A stretch of DNA of 32,366 nt from SAR116 cluster bacterium (GCA_004212735.1 SHBD01000020.1:1-32366); one strand, 5' to 3'; shown: positions 1-7,770, counted from the first letter of the stretch. Numbers and translations: made by a program. Notes: generated by a model from the letters alone, not told the origin.

Positions 1-54
1 TGATTTTGATTTTAAACGGCAAGTTCAAGGTCCTCTGCTCCGATACATAGATCA

Positions 55-86
55 TTGACAATATCGCTGTAAATCAGCAGTATACT
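55..86 (+). promoter_or_regulatory. possible promoter of the small HTH-like gene
   Basis: A perfect -35 hexamer TTGACA lies at 55-60 and a good -10 hexamer TATACT at 81-86. The 20-nt spacer is longer than the usual 16-18. A short inverted repeat, GCTG-TAAAT-CAGC (66-78), lies between the hexamers where a repressor could sit. The next gene starts 30 nt downstream of the -10. Autoregulation would be an inference only. Confidence 0.35.
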
Positions 87-115
87 CTGTTGTTACACAT
101 CTAAAGAGATTTACT

Positions 116-400
116 TTGTCTTCTAACGCAATATACGCAGAGCTTTCAAAGCTTATGCAATCAATGGAAGAGGATTTGGGGCTCACAAACCTCAGAAATT
201 CTGATAAGAAACTTTTCGCGTGCATGGTTTTATTATCCGAAGACGGTCAACAAAATGTGTCTTTGAAGGACATCAAGGAACATGCATTAACCAAGGCCTT
301 GCCATCGCCTTCCCTTTTCAGCTCATTGAAAAGACTTATGAATAATAGCATTATCAAGAAGGTTGGCTCTGAAAGGTCGGCAACATACCAGCTAAACTGA
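116..400 (+). CDS. small AT-rich protein, possibly winged-helix DNA-binding
   Basis: This encodes 94 residues with a TTG start, preceded by the weak ribosome site AAAGAG about 7 nt upstream. I do not recognise the family. The middle and end look like a winged-helix unit: a helix-rich core (about residues 30-60), a segment with the motif SPSLFSSLKRL (about 63-75) resembling a recognition helix, and a closing strand-turn-strand (IIKKVGSERSATYQL) like a wing. It has no cysteines beyond one and no membrane segment. Codon use is clearly more AT-rich than in the metabolic genes further right, which together with the gene-poor stretch after it suggests an accessory locus. A MarR- or replication-initiator-like fold is possible. 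The assignment rests on pattern only. Confidence 0.5.
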   Translation: MSSNAIYAELSKLMQSMEEDLGLTNLRNSDKKLFACMVLLSEDGQQNVSLKDIKEHALTKALPSPSLFSSLKRLMNNSIIKKVGSERSATYQLN

Positions 401-850
401 GCAAATCTTATCAATTCCCCGTTTTGCCTGATATTCCATTTGGATAATTATTTGTTGGTGTTTTAACGCGAACCTCTGAGTTTGCTCCGCCGTTGCCGAC
501 CGCAATAAGCTATGTGCAGAATGGTGCTGTGTGGCTGACACTCGCGCTCTTAGCTAAGTGTAATCCCAAAAAGCCCCAACGCCTCAGCGCCACAGTCGAG
601 TTCGCAACGGTATATCCAGTGACGTTTAGGGCTGACCACCTTCATGTTCAATTAATTCTCAGCAAGTGTTAGGGCAGTGATACACAACGCTGCCTCGTCA
701 TCTTTGTTACTCAGCGAAGAGGAATAAGTATGTTTACCTCCTCGTTTTAAACACCGGCAGTGACAGCATCCGCAAATGGGCCTGTCAGTGTTCCATGAGA
801 TTGTCACAGAAGGCAACTGATAGTGGTTACCTAACTCCCACACCAATCTG

Positions 851-1265
851 TGTAACAGCGCATGTATAATAGGTACGTAGGTGGGTATGGTTCCTGCCTA
901 CCCATCTTGTAGATGCTTGTATCTGTAGTAGGTCCTTTCCATTACCAGAAGATTTCCAATGGGGCATGTAAGTGATGATAGATACGTGCCTTATTGAGAT
1001 TGTTAATGCATCTAGGTGTAGCATCTAAGTGCCATATCTAACTGTATTCATGGTTTGATGAATATCAGATACACACCCACTTACCCTATACTCAGATGAA
1101 ACTCAGATATCACTTATCTGGTCACTTACTCTGTACTGATAACGATAAGGATATATAGGTCTATTCAATTAACCGAAGATTTCTATTCACTGTGAAACAT
1201 ACTGAGAAACATCTATGTGCGTTGACAGTGATTTACCTTCACGTAAACTGGCTGTAACAGCGCAT
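851..1265. repeat. 13-bp direct repeat pair 402 bp apart
   Basis: The sequence TGTAACAGCGCAT occurs at 851-863 and again at 1253-1265 in the same orientation. A 13-bp match inside 1.1 kb is unlikely by chance (of order one in a hundred by a rough estimate). No gene that would explain it was found between the copies. Confidence 0.55.
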
Positions 1266-1276
1266 TTCCATTGGTA

Positions 1277-1320
1277 ATGGTGCCTCAAAGTAGCGCAGAC
1301 CTACTCGCTGGCAGCACCAT
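1277..1320. repeat. nested inverted repeat
   Basis: The outer arms ATGGTGC (1277-1283) and GCACCAT (1314-1320) pair perfectly. Inside them, AGTAG (1289-1293) pairs with CTACT (1301-1305). No T tract follows, so it is not a typical terminator. It does not fold as a tRNA. Confidence 0.45.
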
Positions 1321-1398
1321 CACTCCATCATAAAGCCTGCAGAAAAATGGACACCCGGTTGCGCAGATGAAAATTCATTTGCGTTAATTTTCGTTCCC

Positions 1399-1426
1399 CT
1401 TGAATTTCATTTTTTTCACACCAAAT
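1399..1426 (+). promoter_or_regulatory. candidate sigma-32 (RpoH) promoter of hsp20
   Basis: CTTGAA at 1399-1404 matches the heat-shock -35 element. The CCAAAT at 1421-1426 sits about 15 nt further on as a partial match to the CCCATNT -10 element. The position, about 100 nt upstream of the hsp20 start, leaves a leader long enough for the structured element described next. The -10 match is only partial. Confidence 0.4.
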
Positions 1427-1433
1427 CAGTAGG

Positions 1434-1527
1434 GTGACGCCAAAACGGGTCACGGTTTGAAGATCGAAACAGCCGACTTGCTTGTTAAGGAGTCGGCGAC
1501 AACTCGCTTAATCATAAGGAGATGAAA
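1434..1527 (+). promoter_or_regulatory. ROSE-like RNA thermometer in the hsp20 leader
   Basis: Three hairpins can be drawn in the leader. The first is GTGAC/GTCAC (1434-1438 with 1449-1453). The second is a perfect 7-bp stem GCCGACT/AGTCGGC (1472-1478 with 1491-1497) with a 12-nt loop. The third is a start-proximal stem in which C1503, U1504, C1507, U1508 and U1509 pair with G1521, A1520, G1518, A1517 and A1516, leaving G1506 facing G1519. The last one carries the U(U/C)GCU box (TCGCT, 1504-1508) opposite the Shine-Dalgarno AAGGAG (1516-1521). That is the hallmark of ROSE elements, known from small-heat-shock genes of Alphaproteobacteria, where heat melts the stem and frees the ribosome site. 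Structure is inferred by eye, without folding energies. Confidence 0.6.
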
Positions 1528-1980
1528 ATGACTGTATTTACCACACCAATGGCACGCCAGTTTGTGGGGTTTGACTCACTGTTCGACGAGTTGAACAAAA
1601 TGGCGGAGCGCAAGGAATCAAACTATCCTTCCTACAATATCGCCAAAGACGATGATGAACATTATCGCATCGAAGTTGCCCTTGCCGGCTTTGCCTTGAA
1701 TGACATCAACATCCAGACAGAAAAGGGTGTATTGACGATTGAGGCCAAGAAAGAAGACGTCAAGGATGAAGCGACAGATAAATACATTCATCGGGGCATC
1801 GCCCAACGCGCCTTCTCAAAAATGTTCCGGCTTGCCGAATATATGAAGGTTGACGATGCGCAATTTGTCGATGGCGTCCTGACCGTGTTTCTGTACCGCG
1901 AGATCCCCGAGGCAGATAAAGCACGGCAGATCTTGATCAACAATCAGGCCAAGAGCCTGCCCAAAGCTGCGCAGGCCTAA
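1528..1980 (+). CDS. small heat shock protein, Hsp20/IbpA family
   Basis: This is an ATP-independent holdase that binds unfolding proteins in the cytoplasm and passes them to refolding chaperones such as ClpB/DnaK. The protein has 150 residues, a normal length. The alpha-crystallin domain runs from about residue 33 to 125, beginning near YPSYNI, with the signature A-x-x-x-G-V-L-T-V in its last strands (FVDGVLTVFL). A C-terminal I-L-I tripeptide (QILINN) would dock the oligomer. The ATG at 1528 is chosen because AAGGAG (1516-1521) lies 6 nt upstream. The in-frame ATG at 1522 would touch the ribosome site. The gene stands alone between a heat-shock-like promoter plus ROSE-like leader and a terminator. 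Confidence 0.93.
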   Translation: MTVFTTPMARQFVGFDSLFDELNKMAERKESNYPSYNIAKDDDEHYRIEVALAGFALNDINIQTEKGVLTIEAKKEDVKDEATDKYIHRGIAQRAFSKMFRLAEYMKVDDAQFVDGVLTVFLYREIPEADKARQILINNQAKSLPKAAQA

Positions 1981-2017
1981 TACGCCTCAAAAGCGCAGAC
2001 TCTCTGCTGACATTTTA

Positions 2018-2051
2018 AGCGGTGACCACCGTTCTCGGTGGTCGCTTTTTT
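2018..2051 (+). terminator. Rho-independent terminator of hsp20
   Basis: Arms AGCG+ACCACC (2018-2030, with a 3-nt bulge GTG) and GGTGGT+CGCT (2037-2046) enclose the loop GTTCTC and run into a T tract (2046-2051). There is no T tract in the reverse direction, so it serves the plus strand only. Confidence 0.85.
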
Positions 2052-2076
2052 ATTGGCTTCGTTCAGATGGCCTGGA

Positions 2077-3216
2077 TTAGGTGCTTGGGCGCAAAGAGCG
2101 CACCATGAACCAACTCAGCGCCACCAGCGGCAGGCCTATGCCAAAGGATACGCGGATGCCGAAAAATTCTGCGACCGCCCCAAGCAATGGCGGTGCCAGC
2201 AGAAACACCACAAAAGATAGCTGCGCCAACGCAGCAACATTAACCGCCGGTGGACGGTCCGTTCGCTGTGCCGCCGCGGAAATGGCAAGCGGGAAAATCA
2301 CTGCCGTGCCAGCCCCCAACAGGGAAAAACCAACGAGCGCCGCTGATGGGGTTGGCGCAAAACTGACCAGTGATACGCCAACGCCAAGCGTGATCACAGA
2401 ACAATAGGTGACTGCCTCAGGTCCATATCGCTCGACAAAATCATCGGCGAAAAAGCGCACTATGAACTGGCTCAACGCAACAAGTGCCAACGCAAGGCCG
2501 CTGACAAACGGCGGTGTGGCAAATACATCACGCATGAAAATCACCGACCAGTCGATACCGGCACCCTCGAGCAACATCGCCGACAGGGTCAGCGCAACAA
2601 GCATCAGGATGGGTTTTGTCGGACGGGCGAAGGTCACGCTCTGGCTGTCCTCGCCAGGCCGCGGTATTGCCGGTTGATAAAACCTGATTAACAGCAATGC
2701 CGAACAGGACGTGAAAATCATAAAGCCTGCCATATGGGCAAACACGGAAATATGCAGCTGGGCAATCAGCGCCCCCACAAGGCCAGAGCCGAAAAACCCA
2801 AAGCTCCAGAAGGCGTGACACCTGTTCATCACGCGGCGCCCAATCTGAAACTCGGTCCGATCAGCCTCGACGTTCACCGCCACCTCGACAACGCCAATCG
2901 AGAGACCCGCCACGAACAGCCAGCAGAAGAAAGCAAGCGGCCCCAATGACAGCGATGCAATCATTTCAGCGCCGCTAATGATCATGATGCCAACAACCAT
3001 GATCCAGCGAAATCCAACTTGCCGTAAAACCCTACCAGCAACCAGAAGCGACAGTTGCACCCCGAGGGCCGCGCCAATGACCGACATGCCGAGCTGCCCC
3101 TCGCCAATACCCATTTGCACCTGCATGTCACCAAGCCGGGGGAAAATTGCCCCCAGTGCCATGGCATAAATGCAAAAAGCAAAAAATACCCCATGCTGTT
3201 GGGAGACTCTGGTCAT
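2077..3216 (-). CDS. MFS transporter, YbjJ-like
   Basis: A 379-residue inner-membrane protein of the major facilitator superfamily. It is almost entirely hydrophobic segments consistent with 12 helices, with a short N-terminus leading straight into helix 1 (FFAFCIYAMALGAIFPRLGD). The opening resembles the E. coli YbjJ type of putative permease. I cannot name a substrate. ATG at 3216 is the start. No strong ribosome site is visible (AGGATG lies rather far upstream). The gene is convergent with hsp20, about 25 bp beyond its terminator, and divergent from the small gene at 3421. No partner gene hints at what is carried. Confidence 0.85.
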   Translation of the reverse strand: MTRVSQQHGVFFAFCIYAMALGAIFPRLGDMQVQMGIGEGQLGMSVIGAALGVQLSLLVAGRVLRQVGFRWIMVVGIMIISGAEMIASLSLGPLAFFCWLFVAGLSIGVVEVAVNVEADRTEFQIGRRVMNRCHAFWSFGFFGSGLVGALIAQLHISVFAHMAGFMIFTSCSALLLIRFYQPAIPRPGEDSQSVTFARPTKPILMLVALTLSAMLLEGAGIDWSVIFMRDVFATPPFVSGLALALVALSQFIVRFFADDFVERYGPEAVTYCSVITLGVGVSLVSFAPTPSAALVGFSLLGAGTAVIFPLAISAAAQRTDRPPAVNVAALAQLSFVVFLLAPPLLGAVAEFFGIRVSFGIGLPLVALSWFMVRSLRPST

Positions 3217-3354
3217 GAGATGCCTGCATCCTGCGGTTGGGGAGCAACTAGCTGAACAAACTGGACCGTTGCGGGCGATACTCTAACGTGGATTTTCCAA
3301 AATAGGCATATTTCTTGCAGCTTCCTTTCATGGTGTCAGTCGCTTGACGACACA

Positions 3355-3373
3355 CTGCAGCACTCTGCAGCAC
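3355..3373. repeat. short tandem repeat in a divergent promoter region
   Basis: CTGCAGCAC occurs twice with a 10-bp period (3355-3363 and 3365-3373), one helical turn apart. It lies in the space between the MFS gene (minus) and the tiny gene at 3421 (plus), downstream of a TTGACG hexamer at about 3344. It could be a repressor site, but this is untested. Confidence 0.35.
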
Positions 3374-3420
3374 AAATTGGCAACGACCGGATGGGAAAAC
3401 AAACCAGAGTGAGAACGATT

Positions 3421-3582
3421 ATGAACCTTGCCCATGATAACAAGAAACGTGCGGAATACATCCGCTTTGGCCATTTGTCCCGCTTCACAACAAAGCGGCA
3501 ATCAGAACAGAAAGGGCTTACGCTGTCACTCGTTTATGCCGGGTTGCTTGCGTATGGTCTGGTCGCTCTGATTACCACCTAA
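3421..3582 (+). CDS. tiny putative tail-anchored membrane protein
   Basis: A 53-residue frame starting at ATG 3421. An in-frame ATG at 3391 would add ten residues. The first 33 residues are polar and basic (KKRAEYIRFGHLSRFTTKRQ). The last 20 form one hydrophobic segment (LSLVYAGLLAYGLVALI) ending at the stop. This basic-cytoplasmic plus C-terminal-helix layout fits a small inner-membrane protein. The ribosome site is poor, and I do not recognise the family. It could be spurious, but the clean bipartite composition argues for a real gene. Confidence 0.4.
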   Translation: MNLAHDNKKRAEYIRFGHLSRFTTKRQSEQKGLTLSLVYAGLLAYGLVALITT

Positions 3583-3616
3583 CAAATTGCTGTGCGATGC
3601 GTCGCTGGAAAATCGC

Positions 3617-3628
3617 CCTTGATCAAGG
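3617..3628. repeat. 12-bp perfect palindrome CCTTGATCAAGG
   Basis: It lies between the 3' ends of the tiny plus-strand gene and the minus-strand ppnP. No T tract follows on either strand. It may be a weak terminator core or a protein site. Confidence 0.3.
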
Positions 3629-3643
3629 CCGACTTCGGTGGAT

Positions 3644-3955
3644 TCAACTGTATGAGCAACAGTAGTTGATCATAGCATGGATTTTCACCTGAAATTTGCT
3701 GTTCGCCGGCACCTCGAAACTACCACCATCGCTGACTGGCTGCCAGTCAGTCGAACCGGGAAGCAAGACCTCCAGTTCACCTGACAGAATCTCCATCAAC
3801 TCATGGGCATCGGTGCCAAATTCATACTCACCGGGCAGCATCACCCCCAGCGTTTTCCATGACCCATCGGCAAAAGTGACCTTGGTGCTTGTCACGCGGC
3901 CGTCGAAATAGATATTGGCCATTTTCTGGACCGTTACATTCTTGAATTCTGACAT
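3644..3955 (-). CDS. ppnP: pyrimidine/purine nucleoside phosphorylase PpnP (DUF1255, YaiE-like)
   Basis: The family catalyses phosphorolysis of several nucleosides, giving free base and ribose-1-phosphate, in the cytoplasm. The protein has 103 residues, slightly longer than the usual 93-95 because of the C-terminal region. Family marks seen are NIYFDGRVTS near residue 14-23, a cupin-like stretch GVMLPGEYEFGT followed by HELMEILSGELEV, and the near-invariant ending with Y-C-C-S-Y. The start is ATG at 3955, where the ribosome site is weak. It follows the VOC gene by 71 bp on the same strand, so they may be co-transcribed. A shared function is not evident. Confidence 0.88.
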   Translation of the reverse strand: MSEFKNVTVQKMANIYFDGRVTSTKVTFADGSWKTLGVMLPGEYEFGTDAHELMEILSGELEVLLPGSTDWQPVSDGGSFEVPANSKFQVKIHAMINYCCSYS

Positions 3956-4026
3956 GTCTTGATTTCACTCTTGATCGCTAGGGGTTGATTTGATGACGGT
4001 CTTTAAACGCTGTTGCGAGGTGCGCA

Positions 4027-4449
4027 TCAAGCCTCGTCAATCATCTGGTGTACCTCGATGATATTGCCAACCGGGTCATGAAAGAAAATCTGATACCATT
4101 CCTTGGCAAAGGCCGTTCCGTAATCAGCAAAATCAATGTCATTCTCCTGCAACAGGGCCTTAAAAGCCTCGATGTCATCAGTGCGAAAGGCGATGTGGCC
4201 TCGTTCAACAGGGTTGATGTGCTGGCTGTGTTTTGCGGCAACAGTCAAATCCTGTTCAGCAAGGTGCATCTGCATTGTTCCCTCGGTGGCAAATCTGATC
4301 TTACCCGCATAGCCGGAGCTGTCGGTTGCGTCCGTCCGAGGAAAATTCTGTGGGGATAGGGACTTCATCTGCAGAATGTTACGATAGAAATCATCCAATT
4401 CATCCACATCTTTGGACACGTAATTGATATGGTGAAATTCCAGCTTCAT
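4027..4449 (-). CDS. VOC-fold (glyoxalase/bleomycin-resistance-like) protein
   Basis: A 140-residue protein with the paired beta-alpha-beta-beta-beta modules of the vicinal oxygen chelate superfamily. Likely metal ligands are the His of FHHINYVS near the N-terminus, the His of RGHIAFRTDD in the middle and the Glu of NIIEVHQ near the end. The region FFHDPVGNIIEV is the classic closing strand. It may be a lyase, isomerase or dioxygenase, and the substrate is unknown. ATG at 4449 is preferred over the TTG four codons upstream because a GGGGGAG ribosome site sits just before it. It lies between the 42-residue membrane protein and ppnP on the same strand. Confidence 0.85.
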   Translation of the reverse strand: MKLEFHHINYVSKDVDELDDFYRNILQMKSLSPQNFPRTDATDSSGYAGKIRFATEGTMQMHLAEQDLTVAAKHSQHINPVERGHIAFRTDDIEAFKALLQENDIDFADYGTAFAKEWYQIFFHDPVGNIIEVHQMIDEA

Positions 4450-4520
4450 AAGCTCCCCCAATAAATTCCCTGAAGCAATTTCTCGTACTCAATGTGGCAT
4501 CTTCAGGCTCATGACATGCG

Positions 4521-4649
4521 TCATGCCTGACCAAAGAAATGATTGAAGGATTCCCAACCAAACCAGAAAATGGCAAGCCAAACCAAGCCCTTGATAAAAA
4601 AGAACGCGAAAGCCAGACCACCAAACCTGATCAATAATTTTTTTAACAC
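4521..4649 (-). CDS. 42-residue membrane protein (short, easily missed)
   Basis: On the minus strand a GTG start at 4649 is preceded by a strong GGAGG (4655-4659 on the complementary strand), 5 nt away. The 42 residues open with a basic stretch (MLKKLLIRFGG). They continue with one or two hydrophobic segments rich in Phe and Trp (LAFAFFFIKGLVWLAIF, then WFGWESFNHFF) and end with GQA and TGA. Codon choice and the ribosome site make this much more convincing than the overlapping 74-residue frame on the same strand. I do not recognise a characterised family. It lies between clpB and the VOC gene, all on the minus strand. Confidence 0.65.
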   Translation of the reverse strand: MLKKLLIRFGGLAFAFFFIKGLVWLAIFWFGWESFNHFFGQA

Positions 4650-4678
4650 ACTATCCTCCACCATCTAAAGACTACCGG

Positions 4679-4700
4679 GCGATGAACAGGATGTCATCGC
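4679..4700 (-). terminator. hairpin downstream of clpB
   Basis: A perfect 7-bp stem GCGATGA/TCATCGC (4679-4685 with 4694-4700) with an 8-nt loop lies 53 bp beyond the clpB stop. No U-rich run follows in the minus direction, so it is at best a weak terminator or a transcript-end stabiliser. Confidence 0.3.
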
Positions 4701-4752
4701 TTTCCTGTGAATTGAAAAAACAGGGAATGGGCAAAAAGGCGCAGGAGATGGC

Positions 4753-7401
4753 TCAGGCAGAGCCGGCGACATCACCGGCGGCGTCGGACAATGCGCCCTT
4801 TAACTTGCCGTCCGCAGCAACGCCCACGCCGAATACCAGCTTATTGGTAACCGGATCAAGGCGCACCTCGACAACATCTCCATCGCCAAACCTGCCTGCC
4901 AGCAATGCCTCAGCAAGCGGGTTCTGCACCGCATTCTGAATGACCCGCTGCAATGGCCGCGCGCCAAACTGTGGGTCATAACCACGCAACGCCAACCAAT
5001 CTGCCGCAAGATCATCAAGGCGTAAACTGATTCCACGGTCAGCAAGACGCCCCGCCAGTCGGGCAAACTGGATCGTGACAATCGCCCCCATATCGCCCTG
5101 TGAGAGACGATGAAAGAGCAATATCTCATCAATCCGGTTCAAAAATTCGGGCCGGAACGTCGCTTGCACATCGCTCATCACGGCCGTGCGGGCCACATCC
5201 GAATCCTGATCATCATCAAGCGCCAGCAGATGGTCGGCGCCAATATTCGAGGTCAGCAGGACAAGCGTGTTGGCAAAATCAATGCGCCGTCCCTGGCCAT
5301 CGGTTAGATGTCCCTCATCAAGCACTTGCAACAGCACATTGAAAATGTCCGGATGGGCCTTTTCAATCTCATCAAACAGCACCACCTGATAGGGTCGGCG
5401 ACGCACCGCTTCGGTCAGGCTGCCTCCCTCCTCGTACCCAATATAACCGGGAGGCGCACCAATGAGACGCGCCACCGCATGTTTCTCCATATATTCGGAC
5501 ATATCGATCCGCAAAACGGCATCATCATTGTCAAACAGAAACTCCGCCAGAGCCTTGGCAAGTTCGGTCTTGCCCACGCCGGTGGGACCCAGCATCAGAA
5601 AACTGCCCATGGGCTGGTGCGGGTCAGCAAGGCCGGCCCGGGACCGGCGAATGGCATTGGCAACGGATGATACAGCTTCACTCTGGCCAATGATCCGCTG
5701 GCCAATGATTGCTTCCATGCCCAGCAGTTTTTCGCGCTCACCCTCCAGCATCTTGTCAACTGGAATACCGGTCCAACTGCTGATTACCGATGCGATATGC
5801 GGAGCTGTGACCTCTTCATCAACCAATTCTGACTCAGCCACCGCATCCTTGGCAGCAGCAAGTTCCTGTTCCAGCGCCGGTAATGTGGCGTAAGTGAGTT
5901 CAGCCGCCACCTCGAGTTTACCCTCGCGCTGTGCCACATCAAGATTATGGCGCTGATCCTCCAGCTGTTGCTGCAATTTGGCAACTTCGGCCATGCGGGC
6001 CTTGACCCCATCCCATGCTGCTGTCAATTCTGCTGAGCGCTGTTCAAGGATTTCCAACTCCCCGGCAATCGCCGCAAGCCGCTTTTCTGAAGCCTTGGCA
6101 TTCTCCTTCTGCAACGCCGCCTGTTCGATTTTCAACTGGATGATCTGCCGGTCAGCCTTGTCAAGATCAGCAGGCTTGCTATCGGACTGAATGCGCAGAT
6201 GGCTTGCCGCCTCATCCATCACATCAATTGCCTTGTCAGGCAGAAATCGCTCAGCGATGTAACGGTGCGAGAGACGTGCTGCCGCAATCAATGCATCATC
6301 GGTAATTCTCACGCCATGGTGCAGCTCATATTTTTCCTTCAGGCCACGCAGGACAAAAACCGTGTCCTCAACGCTTGGTTCATCAACAAACACAGGCTGG
6401 AACCTGCGTGTCAATGCAGCATCCTTTTCGACATATTGACGATATTCATCCAGCGTTGTCGCACCTATACAGCGCAGCTCGCCACGCGCCAAAGCCGGCT
6501 TCAGGAGGTTCGACGCATCCATCGCACCATCCGTCCTGCCTGCCCCAACGAGTTGGTGCATCTCATCGACAAACAAAATGACCTCGCCATCGCGTGATTG
6601 CACCTCCTTGAGGACGGATTTCAAACGCTCCTCAAATTCGCCACGATATTTTGCGCCGGCAACAAGCGCGCCCATATCAAGCGACAGCAGCGATTTATTG
6701 GCAAGCGCCTGTGGCACATCACCATTGATGATCCGCTGTGCCAACCCTTCGGCAATTGCGGTCTTGCCAACACCTGGTTGACCAATCAGCACTGGGTTGT
6801 TTTTGGTACGACGCGCCAAAATTTGTACGGTGCGGCGAACCTCGGCCTCGCGGCCAATCACCGGGTCCAGCTTGCCATTGCGCGCGGTATCGGTCAGATC
6901 GGTGGTGAATTTGCTCAGCGCTTCATGTGCCTCCTCAGCCATGTCACTGTCTGCGGTCCTGCCCTTGCGAAGCTCGGTAACGACACCGGCAAGGCGCACC
7001 GCGTCAACACCAGACTCACGCAGCAGCTTGCCGGTATCACCCTTGCTTTTCGCCATGGCAATCAACAACGCATCAACAGCCAAAAAAGAGTCCTTGAGTG
7101 ATTTGGACTCAGTCTCGGCCGCCTGCATAATCCGGGCAAGTTCCATATCCACCTGCATCTGGTCAGCCCCGCCGCCCGTCACTGACGGAATTGCCGCAAG
7201 CCCTTTGTCCAGACCTGAGCGAAGCGCACCAAGATCGCCACCTGCCCGGCCAATCAGATTGCGGGCCATCATATTGTCATCCGCCAGAATCGTAGACAGA
7301 ACATGCAGCGCGGTTAGCTTCTGGTGGTCAGCGGCAAGCGCCTCATTCTGTGCGGCAATCATCGCGTTACGCACAAGCGCGGTAAATTTATCTGTCTGCA
7401 T
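4753..7401 (-). CDS. clpB: ATP-dependent protein disaggregase ClpB
   Basis: This is a hexameric AAA+ unfoldase that, with DnaK, pulls polypeptides out of aggregates after heat stress. It has 882 residues, close to the family norm of about 860. In order: the Clp N-domain repeats (1-145); AAA-1 with Walker A GQPGVGKT (about 207-214) and Walker B VILFVDE (about 274-280); the charged coiled-coil M-domain typical of ClpB (about 405-525); AAA-2 with Walker A GPTGVGKT (about 603-610) and the Walker B motif VVLFDE; then the C-terminal D2-small domain. ATG at 7401 is chosen. The GTG one codon upstream is also possible, and AAGGAG lies at 7411-7416 on the complementary strand. A long leader (about 190 nt) separates it from a sigma-32-like promoter. 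Confidence 0.97.
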   Translation of the reverse strand: MQTDKFTALVRNAMIAAQNEALAADHQKLTALHVLSTILADDNMMARNLIGRAGGDLGALRSGLDKGLAAIPSVTGGGADQMQVDMELARIMQAAETESKSLKDSFLAVDALLIAMAKSKGDTGKLLRESGVDAVRLAGVVTELRKGRTADSDMAEEAHEALSKFTTDLTDTARNGKLDPVIGREAEVRRTVQILARRTKNNPVLIGQPGVGKTAIAEGLAQRIINGDVPQALANKSLLSLDMGALVAGAKYRGEFEERLKSVLKEVQSRDGEVILFVDEMHQLVGAGRTDGAMDASNLLKPALARGELRCIGATTLDEYRQYVEKDAALTRRFQPVFVDEPSVEDTVFVLRGLKEKYELHHGVRITDDALIAAARLSHRYIAERFLPDKAIDVMDEAASHLRIQSDSKPADLDKADRQIIQLKIEQAALQKENAKASEKRLAAIAGELEILEQRSAELTAAWDGVKARMAEVAKLQQQLEDQRHNLDVAQREGKLEVAAELTYATLPALEQELAAAKDAVAESELVDEEVTAPHIASVISSWTGIPVDKMLEGEREKLLGMEAIIGQRIIGQSEAVSSVANAIRRSRAGLADPHQPMGSFLMLGPTGVGKTELAKALAEFLFDNDDAVLRIDMSEYMEKHAVARLIGAPPGYIGYEEGGSLTEAVRRRPYQVVLFDEIEKAHPDIFNVLLQVLDEGHLTDGQGRRIDFANTLVLLTSNIGADHLLALDDDQDSDVARTAVMSDVQATFRPEFLNRIDEILLFHRLSQGDMGAIVTIQFARLAGRLADRGISLRLDDLAADWLALRGYDPQFGARPLQRVIQNAVQNPLAEALLAGRFGDGDVVEVRLDPVTNKLVFGVGVAADGKLKGALSDAAGDVAGSA

Positions 7402-7595
7402 CACTCAACACTCCTTCATCAGCTGGCACCATTTGCTTGAATTTACCAGCCTTGTTGACGCCTCCCGGCCCCGCGTCCCGATGCTGGCAGCATAGCATAA
7501 ATCGGCAGGGACGAAGCCAGGCCAGATAGCCATGTGTCACGTGCTGGCTCATCCACCTGTCCGCACCAAGGCCTCACCTGGGCAGATGGTATGTG

Positions 7596-7623
7596 AAATC
7601 GGTTGACACCCTCACGGACCAAG
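7596..7623 (-). promoter_or_regulatory. clpB: candidate sigma-32 promoter of clpB
   Basis: Read on the minus strand, GGGGCTTGGT contains the -35 element CTTGGT (complement of 7618-7623). CCGATTT (complement of 7596-7602) follows after 15 nt, matching six of seven positions of CCCATNT. This is a good heat-shock promoter fit, and it sits immediately downstream of three tandem 19-bp repeats. The implied 5' leader of about 190 nt is long. Confidence 0.5.
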
Positions 7624-7628
7624 CCCCG

Positions 7629-7685
7629 GGTCAAAAGCACATAAATAGGTCAAAAGCACATAAATAGGTCAAAAGCACATAAATT
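7629..7685. repeat. three tandem 19-bp repeats upstream of clpB promoter
   Basis: The unit GGTCAAAAGCACATAAATA occurs three times head to tail at 7629-7647, 7648-7666 and 7667-7685. The copies are identical except for the last base of the third. The array ends 5 bp from the predicted -35 element of clpB (in the minus direction). It is AT-rich, unlike its surroundings, and has no spacers, so it is not CRISPR. It could be a multi-copy binding site or a slippage-prone microsatellite. Confidence 0.9.
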
Positions 7686-7770
7686 TATGCAAATATCATT
7701 TACTATGCTTTTTATTTATGGAAATGGTTTGGATTTTTCAAGGGGTGGGTCTTTCAAATCGTCACCTATT

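Larger units (their letters stand above)
401..1380. other. gene-poor stretch with scattered repeats and hairpins
   Basis: I find no open frame with a good ribosome site and recognisable protein in this stretch. It contains a 13-bp direct repeat (TGTAACAGCGCAT at 851-863 and 1253-1265). It also has a nested hairpin at 1277-1320: outer 7-bp arms ATGGTGC/GCACCAT and an inner 5-bp stem AGTAG/CTACT at 1289-1305. A 6-bp hairpin TGGGTA/TACCCA lies around 885-904. The stretch could be remnant mobile DNA, an unrecognised non-coding RNA, or simply decayed sequence. Confidence 0.5.

Noticed and set aside
652-1024. Two minus-strand frames of 64 and 65 codons in the gene-poor stretch
   Set aside because: No ribosome site, Cys-rich or low-quality composition, mutual overlap, and no family I recognise.
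1277-1320. Possible tRNA-like or small RNA fold
   Set aside because: Only 44 nt with no anticodon arm or T-loop consensus, so it is kept only as an inverted repeat.
4400-4624. 74-codon minus-strand frame overlapping the VOC start and the 42-residue gene
   Set aside because: It overlaps two better frames, and the competing 42-residue frame has a strong ribosome site and a clean membrane pattern.
6598-7495. Long plus-strand frames antisense to clpB
   Set aside because: They are mirror frames of a clear clpB coding region and show no independent start signals.
7629-7685. CRISPR array
   Set aside because: The 19-bp units abut each other with no spacers, and no cas genes are present.
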